From NCBI RefSeq assembly GCF_027580225.2, contig NC_073354.2:20481001-20545000 (forward strand): a stretch of DNA of 64,000 nucleotides. The letters are read 5' to 3'. Position 1 is the first letter of the stretch. Each line of letters starts with the position of its first letter. A program made the position numbers and the translations under genes. Below, piece by piece: positions 14,131-25,937 of the stretch. Source of the DNA: Misgurnus anguillicaudatus (taxonomy: Eukaryota; Chordata; Actinopteri; Cypriniformes; Cobitidae). Below the pieces are notes generated by a model. It searched no databases. It was given only the letters and a program-made list of their open reading frames with translations, and was not told the origin of the DNA.

Positions 14131-14865
14131 TGTATAAACATACGCACACATTTGGGTGTATCCCAAATGTTACAGATGCATCCCAAAACTTTATTAAATA
14201 GTATTTTCATACATTTTGGATTCAACCGAAAATATAGCACCTTTTTATAAAAACTACCACCACCATTTTTATGAACTAGGATCTTATGTTTAGTGCAGTA
14301 TTGTCTTTAAAAGTAAGAAATTATGGTCTGATGTTTCCTTTTCAAGGTCCTAATAGGTTAGACAGCACAGATAAAGTCACACTAAAGTTTAAGGTACAAA
14401 ATAAAATATATACGGTATTTAAAAAAAAGCATAATTTAAAACACTGTTGACATGTATACATTTTAAACAAGACCATATAGACCATTTCAGCAGCAACAAC
14501 GTAAACAAATGTTTTTTGTGGCCCAACCTTAACTTCCGGTAGACTTGCGCATAGAATCAGTAACAAGAGAGTCCCTCTAGAGGAGATTTTTTTTCTGATA
14601 ACAAGCAAAATAAATAATAACTAAATTACTTTCGTTCAAATCATAGCAAATGTATACAATGTTAGCTACAGGTCCTTGAATTCTTCCCTGGCTTACCCCT
14701 CTATGCACAGCAGTGATCCATGCTTGCCATATTCCCTCTTCTCTGGGAAACTCACATTTTTATTTTTAACAAGGTATTTGTTCCAGAAGTCAGTTTAGCC
14801 ACTAGCCCGACCAATAACCAAACACAAACCGTAAGTTAACTTCAGGCCAGGCGCAACTGTGGTAA

Positions 14866-15223
14866 CGTCCACACAGACATCTTGGTTCGTTTGCCCAAGT
14901 TCAAATTGAAAGCTGAGAGTTCCTTAGCAGAAACATTGGCAGGGATGGGTATGCCCTCTGTGTTCGAGGGTCCAGTGGCTGATCTGACAGGAATGAGCAG
15001 TCAAGGTGGCCTCTTCTATTCATCAGTTGCCCACAAGGCCTTTGTTGAAGTCAATGAAGAAGGCACGGAGGCTACAGCAGGCATGGTGGCTTTTTGTATG
15101 TTCAGAGAGGAGCATTTCATGGCAGACCATCCCTTCCTGTTCTTCATCAGGCACAACCCCACCAACAGCATCCTCTTTCTCGGGAGATACAGAAAGAATA
15201 TTGGTATTTTAAAATGTGTTTAG
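14866..15223 (+). pseudogene. Orphan serpin last-exon relic
   Basis: Homologous to S1 exon 6 from its codon for Val21 (ACGTCCACACAGACATC) to the end, with no exons 1-5 nearby and no splice acceptor at the left edge. The loop has lost three Ala codons of the hinge ([14 protein letters not shown]), and the end has a deletion that removes the normal VPS stop and runs into [10 protein letters not shown]. Without the rest of the fold it cannot be a serpin. It belongs to a dead unit together with the promoter relic at 14.1 kb. Confidence 0.88.
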
Positions 15224-15511
15224 GCACAATTTGTATTAGTGTGTTGTGTTTTCAAATACACAAAAGTTTATTGTAAAGACAGTGTCTTGGATTTAGATTT
15301 AATTGAAATGCAACAGTTTATACAGTATAATGCATGAACTGTTTGTGTGCTTGTAAGTCTATAGACAAAAACACAAAAAATGGGATAGTCACTCTGACTC
15401 ACTTAGACTCATTCAAACTGGACACTCGCCAGTTATGGTGAGTGAAAACGAGAGTTTAAAGACAAAAGTGGAAACAGGCAACTTTTCACAGTACTACTAT
15501 TAGTAGAACTG

Positions 15512-15790
15512 CGGCCACTAGGGGGAAACGTAGTCGTCGATCCACTTTTTTCTCCTTAAAGGCTGGGTTTTAAGGCTCAACAGCTTATAAAAACGTATTT
15601 CTGTTTTTTTTTTTTTTGCTTGTTAGCTGTACACCTTGTCGCACATCAGCTTTTAGGCATTATTTTGTTTTTTGTTATAAGCCAGAAATGACAAGGAGCA
15701 ATACAAAGTCAATGGAGACGGCTGGATTGTTCCCCCCGGTGGGCGTGGTTTTCAAATGTGCATAACTGCGCTAGTGGCCGCTCTGTCTCT
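15512..15790. mobile_element. Element with GCGGCCACTAG-type inverted ends
   Basis: GCGGCCACTAGGGGGAAACG at the left is matched inverted by GCGCTAGTGGCCGCTCTGT at the right. The same element is at about 23196-23462, upstream of the S5 promoter block. It abuts the S3 promoter. Confidence 0.6.
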
Positions 15791-15791
15791 A

Positions 15792-15965
15792 TACGCGGAG
15801 GGGGCGTACAAAACTCAACTTTGTGAGAAAGAAAAACACATTTCAATACTACATTTGGGTAAAGAGTTGTTACCCACACAAAAAAATAACGTTTCATTTT
15901 CAATAAGGTCGGTGTCAACGCACAGAAACGACAACAAGAGACGACAAGAACATCGCCATTAAACG
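15792..15965 (+). promoter_or_regulatory. S3 promoter block and noncoding first exon
   Basis: Same TACGCGGAGGGGGCG block as S2, with the variant TTTGTGAGAAAGAAAAACAC that S5 also shares. The first-exon donor is CCATTAAACG|GTAAAG at 15966. The GAGAAAGAAAAAC stretch loosely resembles an interferon-response half-site, but has a mismatch to the consensus. Confidence 0.55.
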
Positions 15966-16071
15966 GTAAAGAAAATCTTTAAGGAGTACGTTTATATCAA
16001 ATTATAGTTGATAGCAGTCTCGATCGTGTCATTGATAACCGGTGTTTGTGCTCTTATTTCTGATCTCAGCT

Positions 16072-17148
16072 ATGGATAATCTAACTCGTGCTAACAGTGT
16101 TTTCGCTCTGGATCTCTATCGTGCTTTGAGCTCGTGCAGTGCGGATGGAAACATGTTCTTCTCTCCACTGAGCATCAGTGCTGCTCTCAGTATGGTTCAC
16201 TTGGGATCCCGAGGAGACACCGCCAAAGAAATAGAGACGGTAAGAAAGATTTACCATAAGTAGTAATGTTTTTCTATCATATTGGGGAAATTATCTTGAC
16301 AGGTCTTAATTGTCTTTGCAGGTTTTGTCCTTCACTTTAGTCCCTGATGTTCACTCCCATTTCGAGTCCCTCACCTCAGCTATCAATAATCCATCAGCTT
16401 CTTACATACTCAGATTGGCCAACCGCATCTATGGAGAGAAAACCTTCAGCTTCTTACCTGTAAGTTCGTTTTGCCTTTATTGTGAATGACATAAAACTTT
16501 TCTCATACGTGCCACATTAAGTCTGTGCAACACATCCCATCTAATTCATTTAATGTTTTCAATTCGTTTGTTTTATTTTATTTTGTCCTGCAGGAGTATT
16601 TGGACTCCACCCTGAAGCTGTACCACGCTGAACTTCAGCCAGTGGACTTCATTGGAGCATCTGAGCAGTCTAGACAGATCATCAACAAGTGGGTGGAGAA
16701 GCAGACAGAGAGTGAGAATAGTTGAAAACATTGATATATGAAAGAAATGCATTCATAGAATTACAGTGATTATTAATAATGACATATATTGTTTTCAGAT
16801 AAAATCAAAGATCTTATCAAGCCTGATATGGTGACCGGAATGACCCGACTGGCTTTGGTTAATGCCATTTACTTTAAAGGGAACTGGTTGCAGAAATTTA
16901 ACACTCAAGACACCAAGGAAATGAGCATGAGCAGTCAAGGTGGCCTCTTCCTTTCATCAGTAGCCCACAAGGCCTTTGTTGAAGTTAATGAAGAAGGCAC
17001 GGAGGCTGCAGCGGCTACAGCAGGCATGGTGGCTTTTTGTATGTTCAGAGAGGAGCATTTCATGGCAGACCATCCCTTCCTGTTCTTCATCAGGCACAAC
17101 CCCACCAACAGCATCCTCTTTCTCGGAAGATACAGAGTCCCATCTTAA
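16072..17148 (+). CDS. Internally deleted serpinb1-like gene, S3
   Basis: Coding exons are 16072-16239, 16322-16459, 16594-16711 and 16799-17148. Exon 4 runs normally to ACCAAGGAAATG and then continues directly as the distal part of exon 6 (AGCATGAGCAGTCAAGG), so the rest of exon 4, all of exon 5 and the start of exon 6 are gone. The junction is in frame and open, predicting 257 aa: residues 1-183 joined through one Ser to about residue 308 of the normal protein. Helix and sheet B/C core elements are missing while the hinge, loop (MVAFC|M) and signature remain, so serpin activity is very unlikely. Splice sites and AATAAA (17166) are intact, so it may be transcribed. Best read as a recent pseudogene; a truncated product cannot be excluded. 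Confidence 0.85.
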
Positions 17149-17303
17149 AGATGTACTTACTTTTAAAATAAAGAATACATATTGGTATTTTAAAATGTTT
17201 TTAGGCACAGTTTGTATTAGTGTGTTGTGTTTTCAATACACCAAAGGTTATTGTAAAGACAGTGTCTTGGATTTAGATTTAATTGAAATACCACAGTTTA
17301 TAC

Positions 17304-17486
17304 CAGGGGTGGGCATCGAGGGCCACAGTACCGCAGAGTTTAGCTTCAACCTTAATCGAACACACCTGAATGTCATTTCCAAATAGTCCTAAAGACTTCA
17401 ATTAGATATTTCAGCTGTGTTTGATTGGGGTTGGAGCTAAACTCTGCAGGGCTGTGGCACTCAGGACCAGGAATTGCCCACCCCTG
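17304..17486. mobile_element. hAT MITE, paralogous copy
   Basis: Same 8-bp GTTTATAC duplication (17296-17303, 17487-17494) and ends as the copy at 9439. It is in the same place relative to the serpin 3' end, so it was inherited by duplication rather than inserted twice. Confidence 0.93.
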
Positions 17487-17884
17487 GTTTATACAGTATA
17501 AGGCAGGAACAGTTTGTGTGCTTGTAAGTCTATAGACAAAAACACAAAAAATGGGATAGTCACTCTGACTCACTTAGACATAAAAATGTTTTCATGAGAC
17601 ACTGTTTACCATGTTGCTTAAAATGACTACTGACACAAACAGTAATAGAGATCAAATGGAATCAAAATCACTTATGAATGAATCATTCAGATTGGACACT
17701 CTCCAGTTATGGTGCCCCTGCTTTTGGTATATGATCTTGTTACCCCAGCTGAATATACCAATAAATTGTTAATAAGGTCAGTGTCAAAGCAAAATAATAA
17801 GAAAGAGGAAAATAGATTATACAGTCCAGATGAAGTAATAGGAAAGTTATTATAAGAATTATATTATTAAAATATCAAATACTA

Positions 17885-18345
<461 letters not shown>

Positions 18346-18713
18346 TGTTATTATTATAAAAATAATTTAAAGAATCAAACAAATGAACTGAATGACAGTG
18401 ACAGCTTAATGGGTCTAATTTGCAGCTTAGTTTAAATTGGTTGTTAATACAATTTACATTTACTACAAGATCAGTGTTTTAATATTTACAGATATTTATT
18501 GAAAAATAAAAATATTCATTTCATTTGTTAGTCATTTTGGATCTACTAAATTAATACATTTAAAATTATAATGGTCTATTTTAACAAAAAAATCTGGATG
18601 GCTACATTTACACTCTGTATTTGTGGTAAATATTCAGTAAGCTTCTGCAGTGCTGCGGCTGTCAGTCTGACAGCGGAAGTGAGTCATGCAGACAATCACG
18701 ATATCGGACCTCT

Positions 18714-18890
18714 TACGCGGAGGGGGCGTTTAAAACTCAACTCATGAGAAAAACAAATTTTAATACTACATACTACGTAAAGAGTTGTTACCCAAACTAA
18801 AAATAACGTTCAATTGTCAATAAGGTCGGTGTCAACGAACAAAACAAAAGACGACAACAAAAGAACATCGCCATCAAACGGTAAAGAAAA
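18714..18890 (+). promoter_or_regulatory. S4 promoter block and noncoding first exon
   Basis: TTACGCGGAGGGGGCG followed by AAAACTCAACTCATGAG. The first-exon donor CATCAAACG|GTAAAG is at 18891. Near-identical to the S2 promoter. Confidence 0.6.
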
Positions 18891-18981
18891 GCATTACGGA
18901 GTACGTTTATATCAAATTATATAGCAGTCTCGATCGTGTCATTCATTACGGGTGTTTGTGCTTTTATTTCTGATCTCAGCT

Positions 18982-21259
18982 ATGGATAATCTAACTCGTG
19001 CTAACAGTGTTTTCGCTCTGGATCTCTATCGTGCTTTGAGCTCGTGCAGTGCGGATGGAAACATGTTCTTTTCTCCACTGAGCATCAGTGCTGCTCTCAG
19101 TATGGTTCATTTGGGATCCCGAGGAGACACCGCCAAAGAAATAGAGAAGGTAATAAAAGATTTACCATGAGTAGTAATTTTTTTCTAGCATATTGGGGAA
19201 ATTATCTTGACAGGTCTTAACTGTCTTTGCAGGTTTTGTCCTTCACTTCTCTCCCTGATGTTCACTCCCATTTTGAGTCCCTCACCTCAGCTATCAATAA
19301 TCCATCAGCTTCTTACATACTCAGATTGGCCAACCGCATCTATGGAGAGAAAACTTTCAGCTTCCTACCTGTAAGTCCTTTTTGTTTTAATTATGAATGA
19401 CATAAAATAATTTATCTCTCCTATGTGCCACCTTCAGTCTGTGCAACACATCCCATCTAATTCATTTTTGTCCTGCAGGAGTATGTTGACTCCACCCTGA
19501 AGTTGTACCATGCTGAACTTCAACCAATGGACTTCATTGGAGCATCTGAGCAGTCTAGACAGATCATTAACAAATGGGTGGAGAAGCAGACAGAGAGTGA
19601 GTAAAAAACTTAAATCAGAATTTAAAGAACACCAATGGTCCTATTAACGTTTTTAAATTTCCTTTGGTGTGTAAGTGTGTATTAGTACATGTTAACGGTA
19701 TGCAAAAGGTACAAACCCAAAAGTAAACGATGACGCTAGTTATCATCTTTAACTTAAACCTCTTTTCCTGGACAACAACAAATACACTGATTGTAGGCAA
19801 CAGTGTACTTCCTAGGATTGGTGATGTAGACAAAACCAACATTATCATAATTCCTCCCGCTTCGGACTCAGCCTGTAAGTTAACTCCTGTTAGCATTGCA
19901 TTGTGTGTGAATCTTTTAAACATGGTAAGGAGCGTAACATTTCCGGCTGACGTCAGAGGTATTCAGGCCAATCAAAACGTACAGATAAGCTGGCCATCAG
20001 GGACACAGAGCTTTTCAAATCCGTGTGTTTCAGGAAGAGAGTGAAATCTTGAACTACAAAAATGTACGGTATGTGGAAAGGAATGTGTTGTTAACCAAAT
20101 TCACAAAATAATGTTTTTTAGCAATGAAATATGTGCTCTTAAAAATTTTTAACCTTTCAGAATATAAATGTGCATTCTGCTAAAGACATTTTTGCCATTT
20201 TAACATCAGATATAAATGTAAAGTCAAAAGTGTGCTCTACTATGAGTTTTCAGATATGAATAAATGAAATGCTGTTTGATATTTTTTCAGATAAAATCAA
20301 AGATCTTCTCAAGCCTGGTATGGTAACAGGAATGACCCGACTGGCTTTGGTTAATGCCATCTACTTTAAAGGGAACTGGTTGCACAAATTTAATCCCCAA
20401 AAGACTAAAGAAATGCCATTTAAAATCAATAAGGTTTGATTTGTATTTCTTTTCAATACTGCTCATCCATTGAACATGTTTTGTTTACTCAATCTGACAC
20501 ATAGGAATTATAATTATTTTTTACTATGCATTATTTCATTCATGATATATGTGTGTTTATCTGATATCAGAATCTGTGCAAGCCTGTAGAAATGATGTAC
20601 CAGGAGAAAGAGTTTCCCTTTAGAGACATACCTGAAGAAAAACTGCATGTTCTGGAGCTACCATATGTGCAAAGTGAACTCAGTATGTTGGTCCTTCTTC
20701 CTGAGGAAAGTCAGGATGGCTCAGACCCTCTTCTGAAGGTATTGCCTTATGCATAGCATACATGTTGAGTTGAATTGCTGTAAAGTAGTTCGGTGCTAAG
20801 TACTGTTTGTTATTAAAAACAAATCATATTTGGACTTGGTGTGTTTGACAGCTGGAGAGCGAGTTGACCATTGACAAGCTGCTTGATTGGACCAAAAGTG
20901 ACAAAATGATAAAATGGATGGATATCACTGTCGGTTTGCCCAAGTTCAAGCTGGAGATCGAGAGCTCCCTGGAAGAAATACTGGCAGGGATGGGTATGAG
21001 TTCTTTGTTTCAGGGGGCGAAGGCTGATCTAACAGGCATGAGCAGTCAGGGTGGCCTGTTTCTTTCATCTGTGACCCACAAGGCCTTTGTTGAAGTCAAT
21101 GAGGAAGGCACTGAAGCAGCAGCCGCAACTGTAGGAATAATGCTTTGCTGTTATGTTGAACCAAAAAGTTTTATAGCAGATCACCCTTTCCTGTTCTTCA
21201 TCAGACATAACCCCACTAACAGCATTCTCTTCCTTGGCAGATTCAGAGGCCCATCTTAG
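18982..21259 (+). CDS. serpinb1l: Serpin clade B (serpinb1-like), gene S4
   Basis: Duplicate of S2. Coding exons are 18982-19149, 19233-19370, 19479-19596, 20291-20433, 20571-20738 and 20852-21259, total 380 aa. The hinge [10 protein letters not shown] and [11 protein letters not shown] are intact. In the last exon it differs from S2 at four codons of the loop centre (VGIMLCC|YVEPKSF against VGLMFCC|DFEPKSF), all amino-acid changing, but at only one residue elsewhere (Asn to Lys near the exon start). The predicted P1' changes from Asp to Tyr, so target specificity is likely to differ. Intron 3 keeps the same TTAA element as S2. Cytosolic protease inhibitor by family. Confidence 0.93.
19626..20138. 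mobile_element. TTAA MITE in S4 intron 3
   Basis: Orthologous by duplication to the S2 copy at 11752-12265; same ends and TTAA flanks. Confidence 0.8.
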
Positions 21260-22600
21260 ATATGCAATTCGTTTATGATATAGACATATTATGGATAACT
21301 CACTTATATTGCTTATGCAAGCTTTTTCAAAGTATGCCTTACCAAAGTCCTATCAGCCTTACAAAGTATGAGCAAGGAATCACGCTAATGCCTTTAACCA
21401 CATACTTGCATCATTCATACTTATTTTGATGGTAAATGTTATTTTCCATTATAAATTGTAACTTGGCAATGCATTTTGTATGTACATTAACTCATCATTG
21501 ATGAGTAACTTTAAGCATGTGAATTATCTTTAGGTTTGTCATACCAATAAACAACTTGGAATGCAGTTATTTGCTTTACATTTGGGATGTATATGCTCTA
21601 TTTAAGTCTCTAGACAGTTTTTATTGACTTATATCAATTGTCAAAATGCCTTAAACTCATTGTCATCTGAGACTTAACAATAACCTCTTACATGCATATC
21701 TCACAGTACTTTGATGTCATATGCCGATCAATCACAGCGCTGCAAAATAACATGCCTTCTGACATTTTATCATACAATAGGCTATCCATTCAAATTTATT
21801 TATGGGTTTCATTTGTAATGCATTCATGTAAAAATAAAATGCCCCAATAAATAAACAGTTGTCTGTCTTAACTAAAATCACAATATTATGTTGGCTGGCT
21901 ACATCTAGGCATTTTTTTGGATTTGTGGTAAATATGGTAAACTACTGTAGTTGAGTTTCTGTACGGTCAGTGATGCTTTGTCATTTTGAAAGCAGAAGTT
22001 ATTAAGTCTTGCACAGATGACCTCATACGACTGGAGGTGAGCGTTCAAAACTGTATAAACATATGCATGCATTTGGGTTGGTGTTGGTGTTCTCTAAATA
22101 AACGGTCAAAGCAGAATCACGCTTATGCATTAAACCACACTGTTAACATAATTTTTTTGACAAGGAAATCCATTCTCCTCCATCTGCCACTTGCAAGACT
22201 TGATCATATGCCTCCCAAAACTTTATTAGCACCTCTTATAAAAACTACCACCACAATTTTTATGAACTAGGAATCTTATGTTTAGTGCAGTATTGTCTAT
22301 CAAAGTTAGAAATTATGGTTTGTCTCCTTTTCAAGGTCCTAACAGGTAAGACAGCACAGATGAAGTCACACTAAAGTTTAAGGTACAAAATAAAATATAT
22401 ACGGGATTTACACATCCAAAAAAGCATAATTTAAAACACTGTTGACATGTATATATTTTAAACAAGACCATATAGACCATTTCAGCAGCAACCACGTAAA
22501 CAAATGTTTTTTGTGGCCCAACCTTAACTTCCAGTAGACTTGCGCATAGAATCAGTAACAAGAGAGTCCATCTAGAGTAGATTTTTTTTCTGATTTTTTT

Positions 22601-22930
22601 CTGGCTCATTTGCTTAAGTTCAAACTGAAAGCTGAGAGCTCCTTAGCAGAAACATTGGCAGGGATGGGTCCAGTGGCTGATCTGACAGGCATGAGCAGTC
22701 AAGGTGGCCTCTTCCTTTCATCAGTAGCCCACAAGGCCTTTGTGGAAGTTAATGAAGAAGGCACGGAGGCTGCAGCGGCTACAGCAGGCATGGTGGCTTT
22801 TTGTATGTTCAGAGAGGAGCATTTCATGGCAGACCATCCCTTCCTGTTCTTCATCAGGCACAACCCCACCAACAGCATCCTCTTTCTCGGAAGATACAGA
22901 AAGAATATTGGTATTTTAAAATGTGTTTAG
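22601..22930 (+). pseudogene. Second orphan serpin last-exon relic
   Basis: Matches S1 exon 6 from CTGGCTCATTTGC onward. Seven codons (MPSVFEG region) are missing, and the end shows the same deletion into [10 protein letters not shown] as the relic at 14.9 kb, so both derive from one dead unit copied by the segmental duplication. The hinge here is full length ([12 protein letters not shown]). No acceptor and no upstream exons. Confidence 0.87.
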
Positions 22931-23651
22931 GCACAATTTGTATTAGTGTGTTGTGTTTTCAAATACACAAAAGTTTATTGTTAAGACAGTGTCTTGGATT
23001 TAATTGAAATGCAACAGTTTATACAGTATAAGGCATGAACTGTTTGTGTGCTTGTAAGTCTATAGACAAAAACACAAAAAATGGGATAGTCACTCTGACT
23101 CACTTAGACTCATTCAAACTGAACACTCGCCAGTTATGGTGAGTGAAAACGAGAGTGGAAACAGGCAACTTTTCATAGTACTGCTATTAATAGAACTGCG
23201 CCCACTAGGGGGAAACGACCACTTTTTTCTCCTTAAAGGCTGGGTTTTAAGGCTCAACAGCTCACAAAAACGTATTTCTGTTTTTTTTTTTTTGCTTGTT
23301 AGCTGTACATCCCGCCACACAGCAGCTTTTAAGCATTATTTTGTTTTTTGTTATAAGCCAGAAATGACAAGGAGCAATACAAAGTCAATGGAGACGGCTG
23401 GATTGTTCCCCCCGGTGGGCGTGGTTTTCAAATGTGCATAACTGCGCTAGTGGCCGCTCTGTCTCTATTCACCATATTCCGCCACGCCCCTTTTTAATTC
23501 TTCGCTCTTCCGCATTTTGTCAACCGACTTCCGCTGCTAATATGGCACAGTGCATTCGGTGGTTAGTTTGGTGGTTAGAAGATTGTTTGTAGTTCACTAT
23601 AACTTTAGCGAAATGACAAATATCGCTACTGCTGTAAATGTTTTAAATTAG

Positions 23652-23811
23652 GAGCACGGTTAAAACTTCATACGACGCTCAGATAGTCTTTTATTGTCCC
23701 ATCAATCGTCTCGTGGGTAGACGATATGAAGCGGCCGCGGCAAGTAACCTGGCATATTTAATTACCTCATCCTGTCAGGAGTTGATGGAGCAGCATCGAA
23801 AATTATTAAAA
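23652..23811 (+). CDS. Possible decayed exon inside the 2.3-kb element
   Basis: Between an acceptor (TTAAATTAG|GAGC) and a good donor (AAAA|GTATGT) lie 160 nt open in one frame. They include VKTSYDAQIVFYCPINRLV and LITSSCQELMEQHRKLLK. The composition is protein-like but I do not recognise the family. No start codon was found and no next exon located, so it may be a fragment of an element-encoded gene. Confidence 0.3.
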
Positions 23812-24027
23812 GTATGTCTACCAATATTTACACAGTGATTTCGTCTTTTTTTTTATAGCAAATGTGCACCTTAGCCAGTCCAATAACTATTTCGTTTTTA
23901 TGTGGTACCATGATAGAATTCATTTGCAAACTTGCCAACACTTATTCCTTCAAATCAGGAGACTTAAATCCTTTTAAGTGGAATCTACAAAGCTCACATA
24001 TGATTTAAGAAATTCCTTACAGATAAT

Positions 24028-24425
24028 ATCTGATCACACTGTAAAGGTTTATATAACTGCATGGCAGGTTACATCTGATCACATAGTAAATGTTTAATAT
24101 AACTGCATGACATGTAACAGCTGATCACATTGTAAAGGTTTAATATAAATGCACAACATCTGATCACATTGTAAAGGTTTAATATAATTGCACAACATCT
24201 GATCACATTGTAAAGGTTTAATATAAATGCACAACATCTGATCACATTGTAAAGGTTTAATATAAATGCACAACATCTGATCACACTGTAAATGTTTAAT
24301 TTCACTGCATGACATCTGATCACATTGTAAAGGTTTAATATAAACGCACAACATCTGATCACACTGTAAATGTTTAATATTACTGCATGACATCTGATCA
24401 CATATGAAGGTTTAATGTAGCTTTA
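24028..24425. repeat. 39-bp minisatellite, about ten units
   Basis: CTGATCAC recurs at 24030, 24075, 24121, 24160, 24199, 24238, 24277, 24316, 24355 and 24394, a 39-bp period except for the first two spacings (45 and 46 bp). Because 39 is a multiple of three, the minus strand gives long repetitive frames that are not genes. Confidence 0.95.
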
Positions 24426-24649
24426 CAACAGGTAAAGCAAGACCACCCTGCAATAAATTAAGACACAGCTTTATCTGAGTCATCAGGAGCTGATCCCAAG
24501 TGTTTATCTGGAAGCTGTTGGTGTATGTACTGGTAAAGTGCTTGGCGACTGTGTAATGGATGCAATATCAACCCTGTGTAAAGCTGAACCAAAGATGGTT
24601 GTTTCTCAGCAGAGATATGTACATTTGTGCCAGCTCAACACATTGAAGC

Positions 24650-24876
24650 AGTTTCTCGGACAGGGTTTACAGGATTAGGATTTAATTATATTAGGACATT
24701 TTAGTTTTTACAAACAAACCCTACAAAAAAACAAGACTGGTGCGCATCTTGTGACAAAACAATGGCACTCATATATGTTGAGGTATGTCAGTAAAAGGTG
24801 TTTTTAAATTATTGTAGCTCAAATATGCATTTTAGCTTGGGACCAGGATAAGCCCTGTCCGGGAAACTGCACCATT
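24650..24876. repeat. Dispersed repeat of about 220 bp, copy 1
   Basis: Ends GGACAGGGTTTA and GACCAGGATAAGCCCTGTCC. It contains ACAAAACAATGGCACT and ATGCATTTTAG. Related copies lie at 30586-30812 and 44925-45110. Family not identified. Confidence 0.65.
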
Positions 24877-24879
24877 GTT

Positions 24880-25700
24880 TTCCCATATCAGATGTAGGTT
24901 GCTTCAGGTTGAGTTGTGATGTTAAAGTGTAGTTGTGGTCAGAGACGGATGGATCCTCCCATTGTGTTTCTGCATCACAGTTTAGGAACATGTTGATTGT
25001 ATCATCCTCACAGTTGTCCACTGCATCACTACACATCAATGCATCTGTGAAAACAATATAACCAAAAACATTTTTATGTTAGTATTTTAAATAAACTTGC
25101 ATCATGAGAATTAATATATAAATGGCACCCATACTTAAACAGAACAGTGTGTAAGAGAGAGATGCATTAAAAAGAGACAGTAACATTATACACACAACCT
25201 TTAACTTCAGTGTTAAATAATATGTTGTTTAATAGGTCATTATCAATATTTGAATGAGAAATGAACTGACATTCTAGCATCTGAAATCTCAGTAACTTGT
25301 AGGAATCACGTGGGCTACTGTAAGAATGCAATGTACTATAATATCTCGTTGTACTATCGTAAATATAAAAATATAGGTGGACAATTAAAACCATTCAAAT
25401 AGTTTCATTTTATTAACTAACGTTACTGATCTTAAGTGTATTTGTAGAACGGACTTCACAAATCTAACTTTACGCGAACGAGCACAAATTTAGCTAAGAT
25501 AGCTTACCTGAAACTGGCCACCTTTTCAACACCCGGCGTGGTTTAAAGTTACCGGAACATCGTAGTCGAACCTTGGGATAAGGGTATTCCTCAGTTGGCT
25601 TAAAATTGGTAAGAAAGAAACATAAAGGCGCTCGGGTGAGCTTTTTAAGCTTTAACGCGTCGCCTTCAGTCACTGCCTCAGCTGCTCATCGTCTATGCGG
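24880..25700 (-). CDS. Possible two-exon gene fragment inside the 2.3-kb element
   Basis: On the minus strand an open stretch ends at 25508 with donor TTTCAG|GTAAGC (including EEYPYPKVRLRCSGNFKPRR), and a second begins at 25044 after TTTCACAG (including CSDAVDNCEDDTINMFLNC). The two join in the same frame through a split codon. The second exon then runs into the dispersed repeat at about 24876 and loses sense. I do not recognise the protein. It faces the exon at 23652, a layout expected of a two-gene transposon reduced to its ends. Confidence 0.35.
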
Positions 25701-25767
25701 CCGGAAGAACGTTGACAAAATGAGCGAAATGGCGCCGCCCTTGTTGTCGTGAAAAATAAGGTGATTA

Positions 25768-25937
25768 TACGCGGAGGGGGCGTACAAAACTCAACTTTGT
25801 GAGAAAGAAAAACACATTTCAATACTACATTTGGGTAAAGAGTTGTTACCCACACAAAAAAATAACGTTTCATTGTCATAAGGTCTGTGTCAACGCACAG
25901 AAACGACAACAAGAGACGACAAGAACATCGCCATTAA
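25768..25937 (+). promoter_or_regulatory. S5 promoter block and 5' part of first exon
   Basis: ATACGCGGAGGGGGCG and TTTGTGAGAAAGAAAAACAC match the S3 promoter. The first exon proceeds to CATCGCCATTAAA, where it is cut by a 3.6-kb insertion; its last bases and donor (TTAAACG|GTAAAG) reappear at 29535-29541. Confidence 0.7.

Larger units (their letters stand above)
23469..25765. mobile_element. 2.3-kb DNA element in the S5 promoter region
   Basis: S3 reads uninterrupted CTCTGTCTCTATACGCGG; here that sequence is split after CTCTAT and resumes at TATACGCGG, giving a 2-3 bp target duplication (TA or TAT). The ends TCACCATATTCC and ATAAGGTGAT are imperfect inverted repeats. It carries coding-like exons facing inward from both ends and a 39-bp minisatellite. 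The superfamily is undetermined; short TA/AT duplications occur in IS4EU/ISL2EU-like and Tc1 groups. Confidence 0.75.

Noticed and set aside
15792..15850. Interferon-response element in the S3/S5 promoters
   Set aside because: GAGAAAGAAAAAC is close to GAAANNGAAA but has a mismatch and is changed in S2 and S4; too weak to call.
24069..24401. 110-residue minus-strand frame with a 13-residue repeat
   Set aside because: A 39-bp minisatellite read in frame; no start context, and other frames give equally repetitive products.
24028..24425. CRISPR-like array
   Set aside because: Units are contiguous with no unique spacers, in a vertebrate genome.
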